Source: Nissolia schottii (lineage: Eukaryota > Streptophyta > Magnoliopsida > Fabales > Fabaceae). Taken from it: DNA of 64,000 bases. Position 1 is the first letter of the stretch, and each line of letters begins with the position of its first letter. The position numbers and the translations under genes were made by a program. The notes below the pieces were generated by a model. That model did no database searches. It saw nothing but the letters and a program-made list of their open reading frames with translations, and was not told the DNA's origin. Shown here in pieces: positions 48,251 through 59,916 of this stretch. Location: positions 758,991-822,990 of the forward strand of contig QANU01094832.1 of NCBI GenBank assembly GCA_003254905.1, in the 5' to 3' direction.

Positions 48251-50284
48251 TTACTGAGCCATAAGATTTTTTGTCAGCATCGTTAACAAAAGTCATCAGA
48301 TCATGATAGGATCGATGAAATGAAATAGCGGGATCTACCGATTGTTTTAAGAGTTAATAAAGTGTCACTTCATTAAAAAAAAACAGTTCTATTATAGCAT
48401 AATTTTTTAATTATCTAAAAATTTTCCTTTAGCATTAATGTTTTTATGAAAATTTTCAGTTGCTAAGAATCTCTTACACTGACACACACATTATTTAACA
48501 CATAATTAAATGTGGATCATTAATATATATCTTCTAAATTACTTATATTTACTTAAGTGACTAACAATAGATGAATATTAGTAAGAGATTTTTCTTACAT
48601 TAATAACAACTAATTAAGAAGATCTCTAATAATGTTATAGTTCTAGCTAGACTAATACTTTGGTACACGCAATTAGCATGTTGTAATTGTCATGAGTACC
48701 ATTCCATAAACGCAACGGCGAAAGATGACAATTAATTGAAGTTCTTTTTCTGTAGTTACAAGTGGTTCTTGCGAAATTTGTTGAATTTTAATTTCCCTTA
48801 TGAAGCCCAATAATTAATTTTGAAGGCCAGTTATATACGAAAATGAAACGTGTATAGGCATGCTCTATGAAGATGACACCCAAATTTGGACGAGTCTATA
48901 TATATACACCCAATTGGCGATACCAAATTGAATGAGAAAAGTGGTCCTTACTTAGGCCTCAATGTTTTAATTTATGAGTGACTCTTTGTATTTCGAGATA
49001 TTTCAAATAATGCAAAGAGACAAATAAAGTTACAGGCACAATAAGGAACGTAAGCGTTATAGAATGTCATGCCGTTGGGGACCAAGGGCTTTGGTGGCCA
49101 TAAAACGGTGAATGTAATCTTACTCAAAGTTTGAAATGTTTTAAATATGAGTTTAATAAATTGTTATGCATTACTAATAAAGGTTGATTGAGTGATAAGC
49201 AATCTCATCCCCTTTCTAAAGAATTTAAAAAAAAAAAGATTTATTCAAAGAGATAATCACAATACTTTAAACTAGATTAGTTGATTTCACTAACAGTAAA
49301 AATTGGATGATGGCGTAAATTCTATTATCTCACAAATGGATACATAAAAAATAATATATTAAAAAATTGGATACATAGAACATAATTTACTGCATAATTT
49401 CATGATAAACACAATATTTTAAGAGTGAATGTGAAATTTTACATCAATAAATATAGACTAGTGAAGAGATATATTTAGTAGGATTTATCACCGCTTTATA
49501 CCTACCAATTATGGTGATGAAAACATATATACATTTTTCTCCTAAAATTAAGTGAAATATAAAGGCTCCATTGACATTTGCGGCTGAAGAACCAAAATCC
49601 AGTGATGTCTAGATCTATCCTCTCTCATACAGCCATATTCTATGAACATGAATGTCATTTGTCACACTAGGCTGATATTTTTCTTAAAATTATCAAATGA
49701 TAAATAATTTTAAATATATATTTTTTTGTACTAATTAAAAGGGAAAATTAAAAGTAAACAGAGAAAACAATTAATAATAGAGAAAGATTATTTATACTAC
49801 TCATATACTTTCTTTATAAAAACTCATCGGTATTTAAAGATTATTTATGAGTTTCCACTTAATTTGATTCGAGCTAACTCATTTTATTATAAAAATAAAA
49901 TTTAAACTCAAAATCTTATTTAAAGTGAATAAATGTAAAATCATTAGAACCAACCAAATTTTGGGAAAAGATAAAGAAAAACAAAATCAACCCAAGTGTT
50001 GGTTGATCCTACTCTTATATACAACATATTTGCTTAAGTGTCTTACTAAAATTGCTATCTTTCGTAAATTCTCAAGAGTGAATATCTCAGTCAAATGTAG
50101 GGATGATAAGTGATGGTGGCGTCATTCCTCGATAACAAGAAAGAAAGTCCTAACCGGCGGCACCAGCAAGAGAGAAAGAGAAACACCTTTAAAACACACA
50201 TGCTACTATTACTATCTACATTAATATATAGGTCCCAAATTCATACCCTTTATTATTTGTAGTACTTGCATAGTGTTTTATATC

Positions 50285-50315
<31 letters not shown>

Positions 50316-50880
50316 CAATAAAATTTTAATTTCTATATAAGTAGGATTTTATATGTACTATCAATATAAATATATTTTTCATTTTCATTTAATCCCGCTT
50401 TATCGATACCAACAAAATTTTCATTTTCTAAAATAGCGGTGTAAAAATAAATTATTTCAATAGACATGATAGTACATGAATGGGTAATTATACAAAATGA
50501 AAAATATTATATTGTCAAAATTTTTCTGCTAAAAAATTTTGTGAGAATGACGTAACATAATTATTAACCATTAAATCAATATGTGATTTTTATTGTTTTT
50601 ACTTATCCACCAAGCTATTTTTGAATTATGGCAATAATTATGGCCAAATAGCATTACTCATAAAAATCCTTTGCACTAATAATATAAGAAGTATAATGTT
50701 ATTTGAACTCATTAATCATGAGACACTGTATCAACTCACTAGTTATTTATTATTGGATGAGCCTTATTCCACAATGAATACTCAATAAGTTAGCACAATG
50801 TCCTAGAAATATAAATAAATAAATAAATAAAAAGAAGGTAACATCACCCATACCACATATATCATAATGCATACACACAT
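48251..50880. other. AT-rich intergenic DNA, no gene seen
   Basis: No ORF has domain character. (AT)n microsatellites lie at about 50285-50315 and an (AAAT)n tract at 50812-50832. Confidence 0.6.
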
Positions 50881-50895
50881 CCACATCCATCCATC

Positions 50896-51010
50896 CATGC
50901 ATGCATGATCCACGCACAGGTGGATCTGACCCACCCAACTAACCCACAATACCCCACCCACCATCCCCCCCAACTCACTACTTCTCTCCATTCCCTTTCT
51001 TTATATATAT
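50896..51010 (+). promoter_or_regulatory. HIPP gene promoter
   Basis: A TATA box TATATATAT at 51002-51010 lies about 150 bp upstream of the start codon, placing transcription start near 51035-51040 with a C/T-rich leader. Just upstream are CATGCATGCATG at 50896-50907 (RY-type core, CATGCA) and a C/A-rich block with CCAACTAACCCAC at 50935-50948 that resembles MYB-bound AC elements. Motif function is inferred. Confidence 0.55.
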
Positions 51011-51155
51011 TCCCTCTCCCTTCCCACAACTTTCCCCATTCTCCAAAATTAACATCAAACCAAAAAATATTCCCTTATATATCTTTCTTAATTCTTAGCG
51101 CTCTCTCTCAACACCACAATACCATTATCCTCTCTATATCTTACAACACCAAAAA

Positions 51156-53218
51156 ATGGGAGAAGAGGTTAGTTTCAATTTCATCTTACTCAATTCAATT
51201 CACTACTAACATATTCTTTATAGATTCCTTTAATTTGAATTTCCTTTTGGCCTTTTAAACGACAGAAGCTCTCTTGTTTAATTTGTTGTCGTTTACTGTG
51301 TGGCCGCAGAAGCAAAAGGAGCAGCCGCCCAAGAATGAGACCGAGAAGAAGGGAGGCGACGCTCCCGCACCTGTCGTTTACAAGCTCGACTTGCATTGCG
51401 AAGGATGCGTCAAGAAGATTAAACGCACCGTTCGCCATTTCAATGGTAATTAATTAATTAATTAATACCATTTAATTGGTGTTGTTCGGACTCCACTACT
51501 AATGGGGCCGACTAATCTAGTTACCCTAAACATCATCTACTGTTGATTTCTTAGTTCTTATATATTTTGTAAATATAATAAATTAAAATTAATTGTTAAT
51601 AATGTTCCTGGAGCACGCATTAAATGTGGTTAAAAATATACAAGAATTTCTCATATGCATGACGTTCAAATCTCAGTACCACTGTAATAGAATAATTATG
51701 TAATTTGGTTATTTGATTTGTTAATTCGGTAATTTTAATTTCTTTTATGTAGAAAATTGAGATTTGAAATTGAGAAAATTAAAAAATTGGGAAATTGTGC
51801 TTATTATGTGTAGGTGCGGAAGATGTTAAGGCAGATATTATGAGTGGCAAATTGACGGTTACCGGAAAAGTTGACGCCGTTAAGCTTCAAGAGAGGCTCG
51901 TTGAGAAAACTAAGAAGAAGGTTGAGCTCCTCACACCTCCGCCGCCGAAGAAAGAGGCGGCCGCCCCCGCCGCCGAGAAACCAGCGGAAAAAAAGCCGGA
52001 AGAGAAGAAATCAGATGACAAGAAGCCGGAAGAAAAAAAGCCTAAAGAGGTAATTCATATTGTTTGTAGTTTAATTTCTACATATTTTTAATTAAATAAA
52101 ATTTTACACTATAATCAAATAATATAAAAATTATTTTATGCTGACATTTTGGTATAAGAATTGATCTCTATTGTTTGATTATTGAGATTATAATTCATTT
52201 TCAATTTTGAAATTAAATAATATACGTTGTTAAATATTGGATGTAATGTAATTATAAGAAGTCAATACTTAATATGAACGTAGTTTAGTTGTAGCTTAAT
52301 TTTTTGCTAACAGACTTTTTCTATTAATTAATTTTTCAGAGCACGGTGGTTTTGAAGATCAGATTGCACTGTGACGGTTGCATTACGAAAATTCGAAGAA
52401 TCATCCAGAAGTTCAAAGGTGAGAGAGAGAGAGAGAGAGATACTTGACCTAAATCATGGACCAACGGAAAAAATAATATTTAATTGATAATATTTTATTG
52501 GCTTGGTGTACTATAATAGACCTTTGATTATTTTTGTAATGAACTAGTTAATTTAATAATCTAAGGTTAGCGGTTCAGTTGGTTTAGTGACCACTAATTA
52601 TTTAATTAATTAATTGAGGATTAGATAACTTAAATTTACGTTTGTTTATGCAAATGGCGTTGGTTCACGCGCGCAGGTGTGGAGTCAGTGTCTATTGATG
52701 GAGGGAAGGACTTGGTAACGGTGAAGGGATTCATGGAAGTAAAAGAGCTTGTACCTTACTTGAGTGAGAAGCTGAAGAGGAATGTGGAGGTGGTTCCCCC
52801 AAAGAAGGAAGATGACAAGAAAGACAAAGTAGACGATAATAAGAAGGAGAACAAAGATCCGGCCGCCGGTGCCAAAAAAGATAAGGAGGCCGTGGCGGTG
52901 GCGGCGGCAGCTGCAGCCCCCGCCCCTGCGGCATTGGCCGAGGTCAACAAATTGGAGTACCATGGATATCCTCCACAACCTCCAATGTATTGGTACAACG
53001 GGGATTTCCAAGGTCAAACAAGCTATGCTATGGAGGTTCATCCGGGATACGCCAATCAAGGGTATCATCACATGGAGCCAGGCTACAACCATGGTTACAA
53101 TGTGATGAATCAAGGTTACCCTACGGCTGACCATGCTCTACCCTATTACATGAACCCTACCAACCCTCACCCTCAAATGTTCAGTGATGAGAACCCTAAT
53201 TCTTGTTCCGTGATGTGA
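51156..53218 (+). CDS. heavy-metal-associated isoprenylated plant protein (HIPP), two HMA domains
   Basis: HIPPs are plant-specific metallochaperone-like proteins that are farnesylated. Exons: 51156-51167, 51310-51445, 51814-52049, 52340-52418 and 52677-53218; phases agree and give 334 aa. The first exon encodes only MGEE. HMA domain 1 has LHCEGC with Cys34 and Cys37; HMA domain 2 has LHCDGC with Cys139 and Cys142. A Lys/Pro/Glu-rich linker (about 100-128) separates them, and a second Lys-rich then Ala-rich stretch follows domain 2. The tail is rich in Tyr, Pro, Gly and Asn. The protein ends CSVM, a CaaX box at Cys331. Both metal motifs and the prenylation site are intact. The exact HIPP number cannot be assigned without a tree. 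Confidence 0.95.
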
Positions 53219-56055
53219 TGTGATGTGAGAACTCAGATACCATCAATTTGATATGAGGAGGTGATCAATTAATTTTGAGAGATAATTTGTGTAGCACTAC
53301 TACACAAATTACACATGATCATGTAATTGTAAATAATTAAAAAATATATTGGACTAATACATAATAAATTGAGGGAGAGGGTTCAACATTAATAATTGAT
53401 TAGTACTATATAGAGAAAATTTTATATATATGTATAATATATGGTAGAATTAATTTTGATATGTATAATTAGTACTTAGTGATCTAGCTGGCTGGAGAAT
53501 CCTGTCCAAGAGAACATGCACGAGTTGTTCTTTTACAATTCTGTTTTTATATATACATATTGTATTTCATGGATCGGTGTAAAATATATCGAGATATATA
53601 GTATACTTTATAATAAAATTTGCAGATCTTATTATAATTTATTTTTGTGTGTGTGTGCGCATGGTGTTGGGAGCATATGGTTTTGGTTCCAAACCATGTG
53701 AGAAAGGGGTTAATGTTTTAATTATTTGTCTTATATACGTTTCAGAATTTTTAATTTTAATTTGTGGGATTGTTAACCTAACACCTTGGTTACTCACATG
53801 CATTTGGTGTTGAGTGTTGACAACGCCCTGCTACCAGAAATAAATAAATGAATATAAATATATTCGAGTTTTCTAATAATTGAAAAGTAAATTGAATTTG
53901 CTGCAGTTCAAAGTAAAGTGAATTTTAACCATAAGAGAGCATAGTACTATTTCATTTACATAAGAAGTACAGAGGAATTGTGACCTTTTTCGATAAATTG
54001 TAGTACACATCTCAACAACTCTAAAAGCAACCAATGCCATTGATGAAAAGACTTTAATTGGGGGGTGGGGGGCATGTACGCATATATTTCCAAAAATATA
54101 TTTAGCACCATAGGACTAATAATGCATCCGTTGTCCAAAATGCATAAAACCAATATTATTATTTTTCTCAAAGATAATCTTTTGATGATTTTGAGTAGTC
54201 TAGTTTTATCCAAGTCCCACACTTAAGAGATCTAGATAAAAAGAGGGAAATTATTTGATGGTGAGGGAATGTCAATTAAGATTGCAACACACATAATAAA
54301 ATGGTAATTTAAATAAATGTAGGAATTGGTGGTAAATTTTTTGTCATTTAAAGTTAAAGTTAAAAAGTTAAAATTTTTCAAGAGTCCTTAGAGTACAATT
54401 TTTGTTGGTTTTATATAGTCACCTAATAATTTCTCAGATAAATTAAAGGGTGATATCTCACATATTTTGTAGGGGATTTATCCATTTTTCTTAAATTTAC
54501 TCATTTTAACGATTTTTAAAATTGAACTCATCAAATTTTGTCATCATTACATGTTTTATATAATCTCAAAAATTAAAATAACTAACTTATAAGAGTTCGG
54601 TATTTTCTCTTATGCTACACAGAGTATTTATTCATCCCTACTAAATTTGTTTATTTTTAACGATTTTTAAAATCAAAATAACCAAATTTTATCATTATTT
54701 TATTAATACATAATATTAGATCATTAAATAATAATAATAAAAGCTAATAAATTTAGTTTTAAAAATTATTAAAATAAACATATTTAATAATGAAAGGCCT
54801 GTGGGAAACCAAAAATTGAAATTAAAATAAACATATTTAATAATGAAAGACCTGTGGGAAACCAAAAATTGAAGAGCCTTCTCCTGCTATCTTTCTTTTA
54901 AAGTTTGTTGTTTAGTGCGATTTTCCACTCAAAGTGTCCTTTCCTTTCCTTTCCTTTTATTTTATTTGGTTTCTTTATAATTACTCAATCCATATATGTA
55001 ATGCATGGTTGAGCTCTAAACCAATAATTGTTTTTCATGAAGCTGCCAATATGAACAATTGGCAATAGAAAAGACAGCATGTAGCCTGTTTTGTTTTGTT
55101 TCTTGAGGAGAGCAACCAGCTAACAAGAATTTTTAATGTTAAGTCAATATTATTATATCGTATAATAGGTTAAGAGGATTTTGTTAATAAGTGCTATAAA
55201 AACTTTGATTAGTAATTCAAAATTTAGCATTTTAAAATTTTTAATCAGTTTCATTAGAGCACTGATTAGCAAAGCCTACATATTTTAATTGGGAGGAGAT
55301 TATTCAAATTCTTGATAATTAAATAGACAATTAATGTTATGGATTGTTAAATTTTTGGCTACAACACATGGCCTTGCAGTAAATATTAATTATTCTCTTG
55401 GTCCCTAATCCAGCATAAGGCTTAGCATGTTGAAAACCTGTTGAAAAATTATACCATAGATTCGGATTTATGAACCTTAAACGTGACAATATTTCAACTA
55501 TTTATTTTTATTAAGATTATATATTTATAATGTTAAATCATATTTTAAATGATTAATGTGTTTTCATGTGTAAAATTTTTTGTGAATCCGAGTCTATTTT
55601 AGCATCACTCAAACTTATTTGGTATAAAATTCAACTTCATGATTAATTTCTGTACCACACACCAAACCTTTCATGATTCAACTGTGGTCCTTGTGATCAA
55701 TAATGCACCAATTTGCATTTAGAATTAAAGGGGCTATGATCTCTCACACCATCTTTAAAATTCTTCTTTCAACTCTACATTAATAAACCACTCTAATAAG
55801 TCCGAGATTTTTTTTATGTGAGATCCAGTGGGTAGGACCATCCTTTCACCTTTTTCTTTTTCTTTGAAGTGTCTAATTTCATCAATGCAATTGGGTTAAA
55901 GGTCTCATTAAGAGCACTAATTTAGTTGGTAAGCACATTTAACAATAATAGAATATCCATGTGCATCTATATATATAGACTGTTAATTTTATATATATAT
56001 ATATGTGTGTGTGTATGTATATATATATGTATACATGTATATATATATATATATA
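53219..56055. other. intergenic, no gene seen
   Basis: AT-rich. There is a roughly 60-bp tandem duplication around 54760-54875 (GAAAGGCCTGTGGGAAACC and GAAAGACCTGTGGGAAACC). A mixed (AT)/(GT) microsatellite runs from about 55990 to 56056, into which the next element has inserted. Confidence 0.6.
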
Positions 56056-56149
56056 TGTATATTATAGTCTGGGCCTAATGGCCCATCTAGGAAACTAAAC
56101 TCGAAGGTTTGCGGATCAACCCGACCCGAGTTATCACCTCACCAACGAT

Positions 56150-56272
56150 CAGAAAGATTCCTGTCCCGTGACATCCTCCCTCCAGGGAGCAAAGCTCCAC
56201 GATCCTCGGAGGAGAGATTCTCACCCTGTAATATCCTCCCTCCAGGGAGTAACGCTCCACGATCTTCGGAGG
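56150..56272 (+). repeat. tandem duplication private to the 5' LTR
   Basis: The unit containing TCCTCCCTCCAGGGAG and CTCCACGATC..CGGAGG occurs twice in the 5' LTR (period about 61 bp) but once in the 3' LTR (57742-57803). The duplication explains most of the 52-bp LTR length difference and arose after insertion, or was lost from the other LTR. Confidence 0.8.
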
Positions 56273-56660
56273 CCAACTCAACGGAAAGATCATCGGGATA
56301 GCGAAATTCACAACCACCACTTAGATATAAACCTAAGCAGCACATCAGGTACACCCAGAACCCATCTCCCCCTTTGATTCCCCTATTGCTTCGAACCTTC
56401 ACTGACCTGAGCGTCGGAATCCTTGCAGGTACCCGTCACCCCGAACCCGCAAAGGAGCTTCAGGGTCTAAATCGTACCCCTTCTGTACATTGGCATCGTC
56501 TGTCAGAACTTTTTACGACATCCCACACCTTTTTTGGACCCTGAAGAATCTATGCCACCATCGCGAGACTTAATAGACGGTCTTAACCGATTGTCTGAAG
56601 AATCGCGAGAGGGAGCACCACATCAGCAGTCTTAACCGCAGTGATGGCCAAAGTCAATCA

Positions 56661-57310
56661 TTGACAAACGAAGAGGCACAAGAATCCGTGTACAAGGTGT
56701 CCGTGGAAGTAAACACTCACAATGCTGAAAAAGCATGCACCGTGGTGAGGAAGGTGAAAGGGAAGGAGAACCACCTTTTCGCAAATGAAATTCTCAACAC
56801 GATGCCCGCACACGATTTTTGTCCTCCCACAAACATGGAACTGTATGATGGGACCACAGACCCTCAGCATCACTTAGATGCTTTTGGTCACAGGATGGTG
56901 TTGGATGGAGCCTCAGACGCCATCCAATGTAAATCATTCCCGGTCACTCTAAGGAAAGGAGCTTTAGTGTGGTTTAATGCACTCCCACCCAAGTGCATCC
57001 AATTCTTTGACGATCTGGCAGAGCGTTTTTTGGCTAACCTTACCACACGGAGGACAAAGCCTAAGACGACAGTGAGCTTCTTAGGAGCAATACGAAGAGG
57101 AGACGAGTCGCTCCGCCAATACTTGGACCGCTTCTACCAAGAATGCGCCTAGGTAGAAGATTTACAACCATAGGCAGTACTAATGGGCCTCACGAATGGG
57201 CTCAAAAAAGGTAGCCCATTTGTGAAGAATTTGTCTAAAAGACCTCTACAAAGTTTGATAGAGATACAAGAGCGGATTGAGGAGTACTTATACCAAGAAG
57301 AAGGATTCCC
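56661..57310 (+). pseudogene. Ty3/gypsy gag of the compact element, with stops
   Basis: The open part (56661-57152) encodes a retrotransposon gag domain: ELYDGTTDPQHHLDAF, then KGALVWFNALPP, then GDESLRQYLDRFYQEC. The same frame clearly continues past two TAG codons (57150-57152 and 57171-57173) as VLMGLTNGLKKG... to EEYLYQEE, then meets a further stop. Both early stops fit CAG to TAG changes. The zinc knuckle expected after gag is not visible. Confidence 0.8.
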
Positions 57311-58027
57311 AATACTTTTCATGGTCAAGCATTAGAAAAAATCGCTGAAAAAGCAGTAAAGAAATAATTCCCCTGAACTGATCATTCAGGCGTTGATAAA
57401 AATCTGCGGAAAGAAAAATTACCTAAGCCTGGTACAAAACCAAGAGCAATAAAATAACCAAGTCATAAGCCCTGTACCAAACCGAGAGCAATAAAATCAT
57501 AAAACGCATAAGCTCCCACAGAACAAATTCATATTATCATACGTCTCTAACACCATGGAACCCTCTTCCACTGAACAAATTCGAGATGACACACACGTAT
57601 CTAACTCAAACCATGAAGCTTCACTCTACACTCCGAGCTAGGGGCTCTTATTATTGACTGGGCCATTAAGGCCCATCTTGGAACCTAAACCCGAAGGTCC
57701 GCGGATTAACTCGACCTGAGTTATCACCTCGCCAACGATCAGAGAGATTCTCGCCCCGTGATATCCTCCCTACAGGGAGTAACGCTCCATGATCCTCGGA
57801 GGCCAACTCAATAGAAACATCCCCGGGATAGCAAAATTTAAGGCCACCACTCAGGTATTTAAACCTAAGCAGCACACCAGGTACGCCTAGAACCCATCTC
57901 CCGCTTTGATTCCCCTATTACTTTGAACCTTCACTGACTTGAGCGTCGGAGTCCTTGCAGGTACCTGTCCCGACGACCCTGAACCCACAAAGGAGTTCTA
58001 GGATCCAAATCGTACCCCTTCGATACT

Positions 58028-58045
58028 ATATATGTGTGTGTGTGA

Positions 58046-58091
<46 letters not shown>

Positions 58092-59356
58092 TTTAAGCTC
58101 ATTGATACTTGACACTTATTTGCAAACTATATATTAAAAATACAGACAGAGTATAAATTTTGATGGCGGTGTACTTTTTTTTAATACTTGTGTTTACATA
58201 GCATTTAGTCAAAATTAAAAGAAGTTAATATTCATTTTATTCTTAAACCTACATGCATCGAGACACTCAGATCTCTTAAATTAACAATTGTTTTTGTAAT
58301 CTTTAAAATTATAAGTCGTAGATCGACAAGTTAGTTTTAGTTTATTATCATTAATTCATTATTATTTCGTTGAGTTTCGCTGATTTATTATATTAAATGA
58401 AGTTGTAGCAACAACTAGGTTACAAATGAGTTGCAACAGTCGACAATACCTCAGACTGCAAATAAGGGTGTGGGACAGTAAGAGCATTTGCGGTTGCAGA
58501 TGAAATTATGGTAACAACTAAAATTTGCAATTTCAAGTAGTATCACGGCCATATTTTTAGCTCAAGGGGTGTCACAATCCTATTTACAGTCCCATTGTTG
58601 TCACAACCTCATTCAATGAGATAAATTTAAAAAAAAAATGTAAATAACAATAACGTGAATGACTAAATTGATTCACAATTTACAATTTCACAAGTTAAAA
58701 AAATCATTTTTTTGAATTTCAAAAAATAAAGTGATCTCAAACTCCTAGTTTCAAAAAAAAAAACGATACATTAACTCAATTTAAAAGCGTTAAGCTTTCC
58801 TTTGGTAATTGTTATGAAATTAAACTACTTATAAATTAATAATATTACATTAATAAATGATCTTGTAAAGAAATTTAGAAAAAGATATAATATTTACTAA
58901 ATTCATACAAATACTTAACTCATTATTTCTTAAATTTTACAGGCACACATATAATATATTCCTTGATTTTCATTTTTGGATGGGTTGTTGAGTGGTTCAT
59001 CCAAAAATTAAGGGGTGGGGAGAGTTCTTAATTGTTCATAAAATAAGAGAAATAGCCTGGTGTGATCTATTCATTATTTAATACGTTACTAAATGTGGAT
59101 CACCATTTTCTTCTTAATCACGTACTCACCGACGTGATAAACAATAAATGAATCTTACTCCAATAGCACCAAAGAAATTTTTAAAATAAGAATAGAAAGA
59201 CATGTTATACAAAACGCAGAAAAATAAAATGAAACAAAAATGTGATCTTGTCCTTTTCCTTCTCCAAAAGGCAAATAAATTGTCTAGCTACGCGAGACTT
59301 TGCTTGGTTATATTTTGGTTGGGTAATGTTACTATTATTATTATTTTCGTATATGG
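58028..59356. other. intergenic, no gene seen
   Basis: Begins with a long (GT)/(AT) microsatellite (58027-58090), the other side of the tract that received the compact LTR element. The remainder is AT-rich without a gene. Confidence 0.6.
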
Positions 59357-59363
59357 TAGTCTT

Positions 59364-59909
59364 TAAGGTTATCAAATTCGAGAGTTTAAGTAAACTCATG
59401 AAGGCTCAGTAAACTCGAATCGTAAACTCGTAAGAGTTTGCATATATAAAAAATATATGTTATAAACAATATAATTAAGAACTAAACATGATTAAATTTG
59501 GTATTCATAATTGACATTGAATAATGTTAACTTTAAAATAAAATAAATAAATAAAATATCATAAAATATACATTAATACATGACACTTAGTTATTTCATA
59601 CTTTATTCTGTACATGTATTACTTTATAGTTTGATAAAACATAGCTCAATTATGATAAATATATATAATCAGCTTAGTAAACTCAATAGATATTGTCTAA
59701 TACACACAAAGTCAACTAAGTATCTAAAAAAGTTACCAAATTTATACATCTTGAGGTAAACTCGTAAACTCGTTAGTAAAATCGAGAGTTTACTTAAACT
59801 CACACGAGTTTACCAAAAAAGAGTTTACATGAGTGTTAATTCGTTTTGTGTAGTAAAATCGTAAACTCGTAAGAATTTACGAGTTAACTCGAGAGTTTAA
59901 TAGCCATGA
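59364..59909. mobile_element. hAT-like MITE, 546 bp
   Basis: The 7-bp repeat TAGTCTT flanks it at 59357-59363 and 59910-59916. The ends are TAAGGTTATCAAATTCGAG and, inverted, TCATGGCTATTAAACTCTCG. Both subterminal zones are packed with CGTAAACTCG / CGAGTTTAC motifs, as usual for hAT transposase-binding regions. The centre is AT-rich and non-coding. It shares its end with the element at 1-278. Confidence 0.8.
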
Positions 59910-59916
59910 TAGTCTT

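Larger units (their letters stand above)
56056..58027 (+). mobile_element. compact gag-only LTR retrotransposon
   Basis: 5' LTR about 56056-56489 and 3' LTR about 57646-58027, both carrying ATATCCTCCCTMCAGGGAGT (M is A or C) and GAACCTTCACTGAC blocks in the same order. Directly after the 5' LTR is TGGCATCGTCTGTCAGAAC, a primer-binding-site-like sequence of the type seen in plant Ty3 elements. Before the 3' LTR is GAGCTAGGGGC, a short polypurine tract. The 1.15-kb interior holds only a gag domain; protease, RT and integrase are absent. It sits in an AT/GT microsatellite, so the target duplication cannot be read. The layout fits the TR-GAG class of small non-autonomous elements. Confidence 0.85.

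Noticed and set aside
58021-58137. 60-aa ORF with a Tyr-Ile repeat
   Set aside because: It is the translated AT/GT microsatellite.
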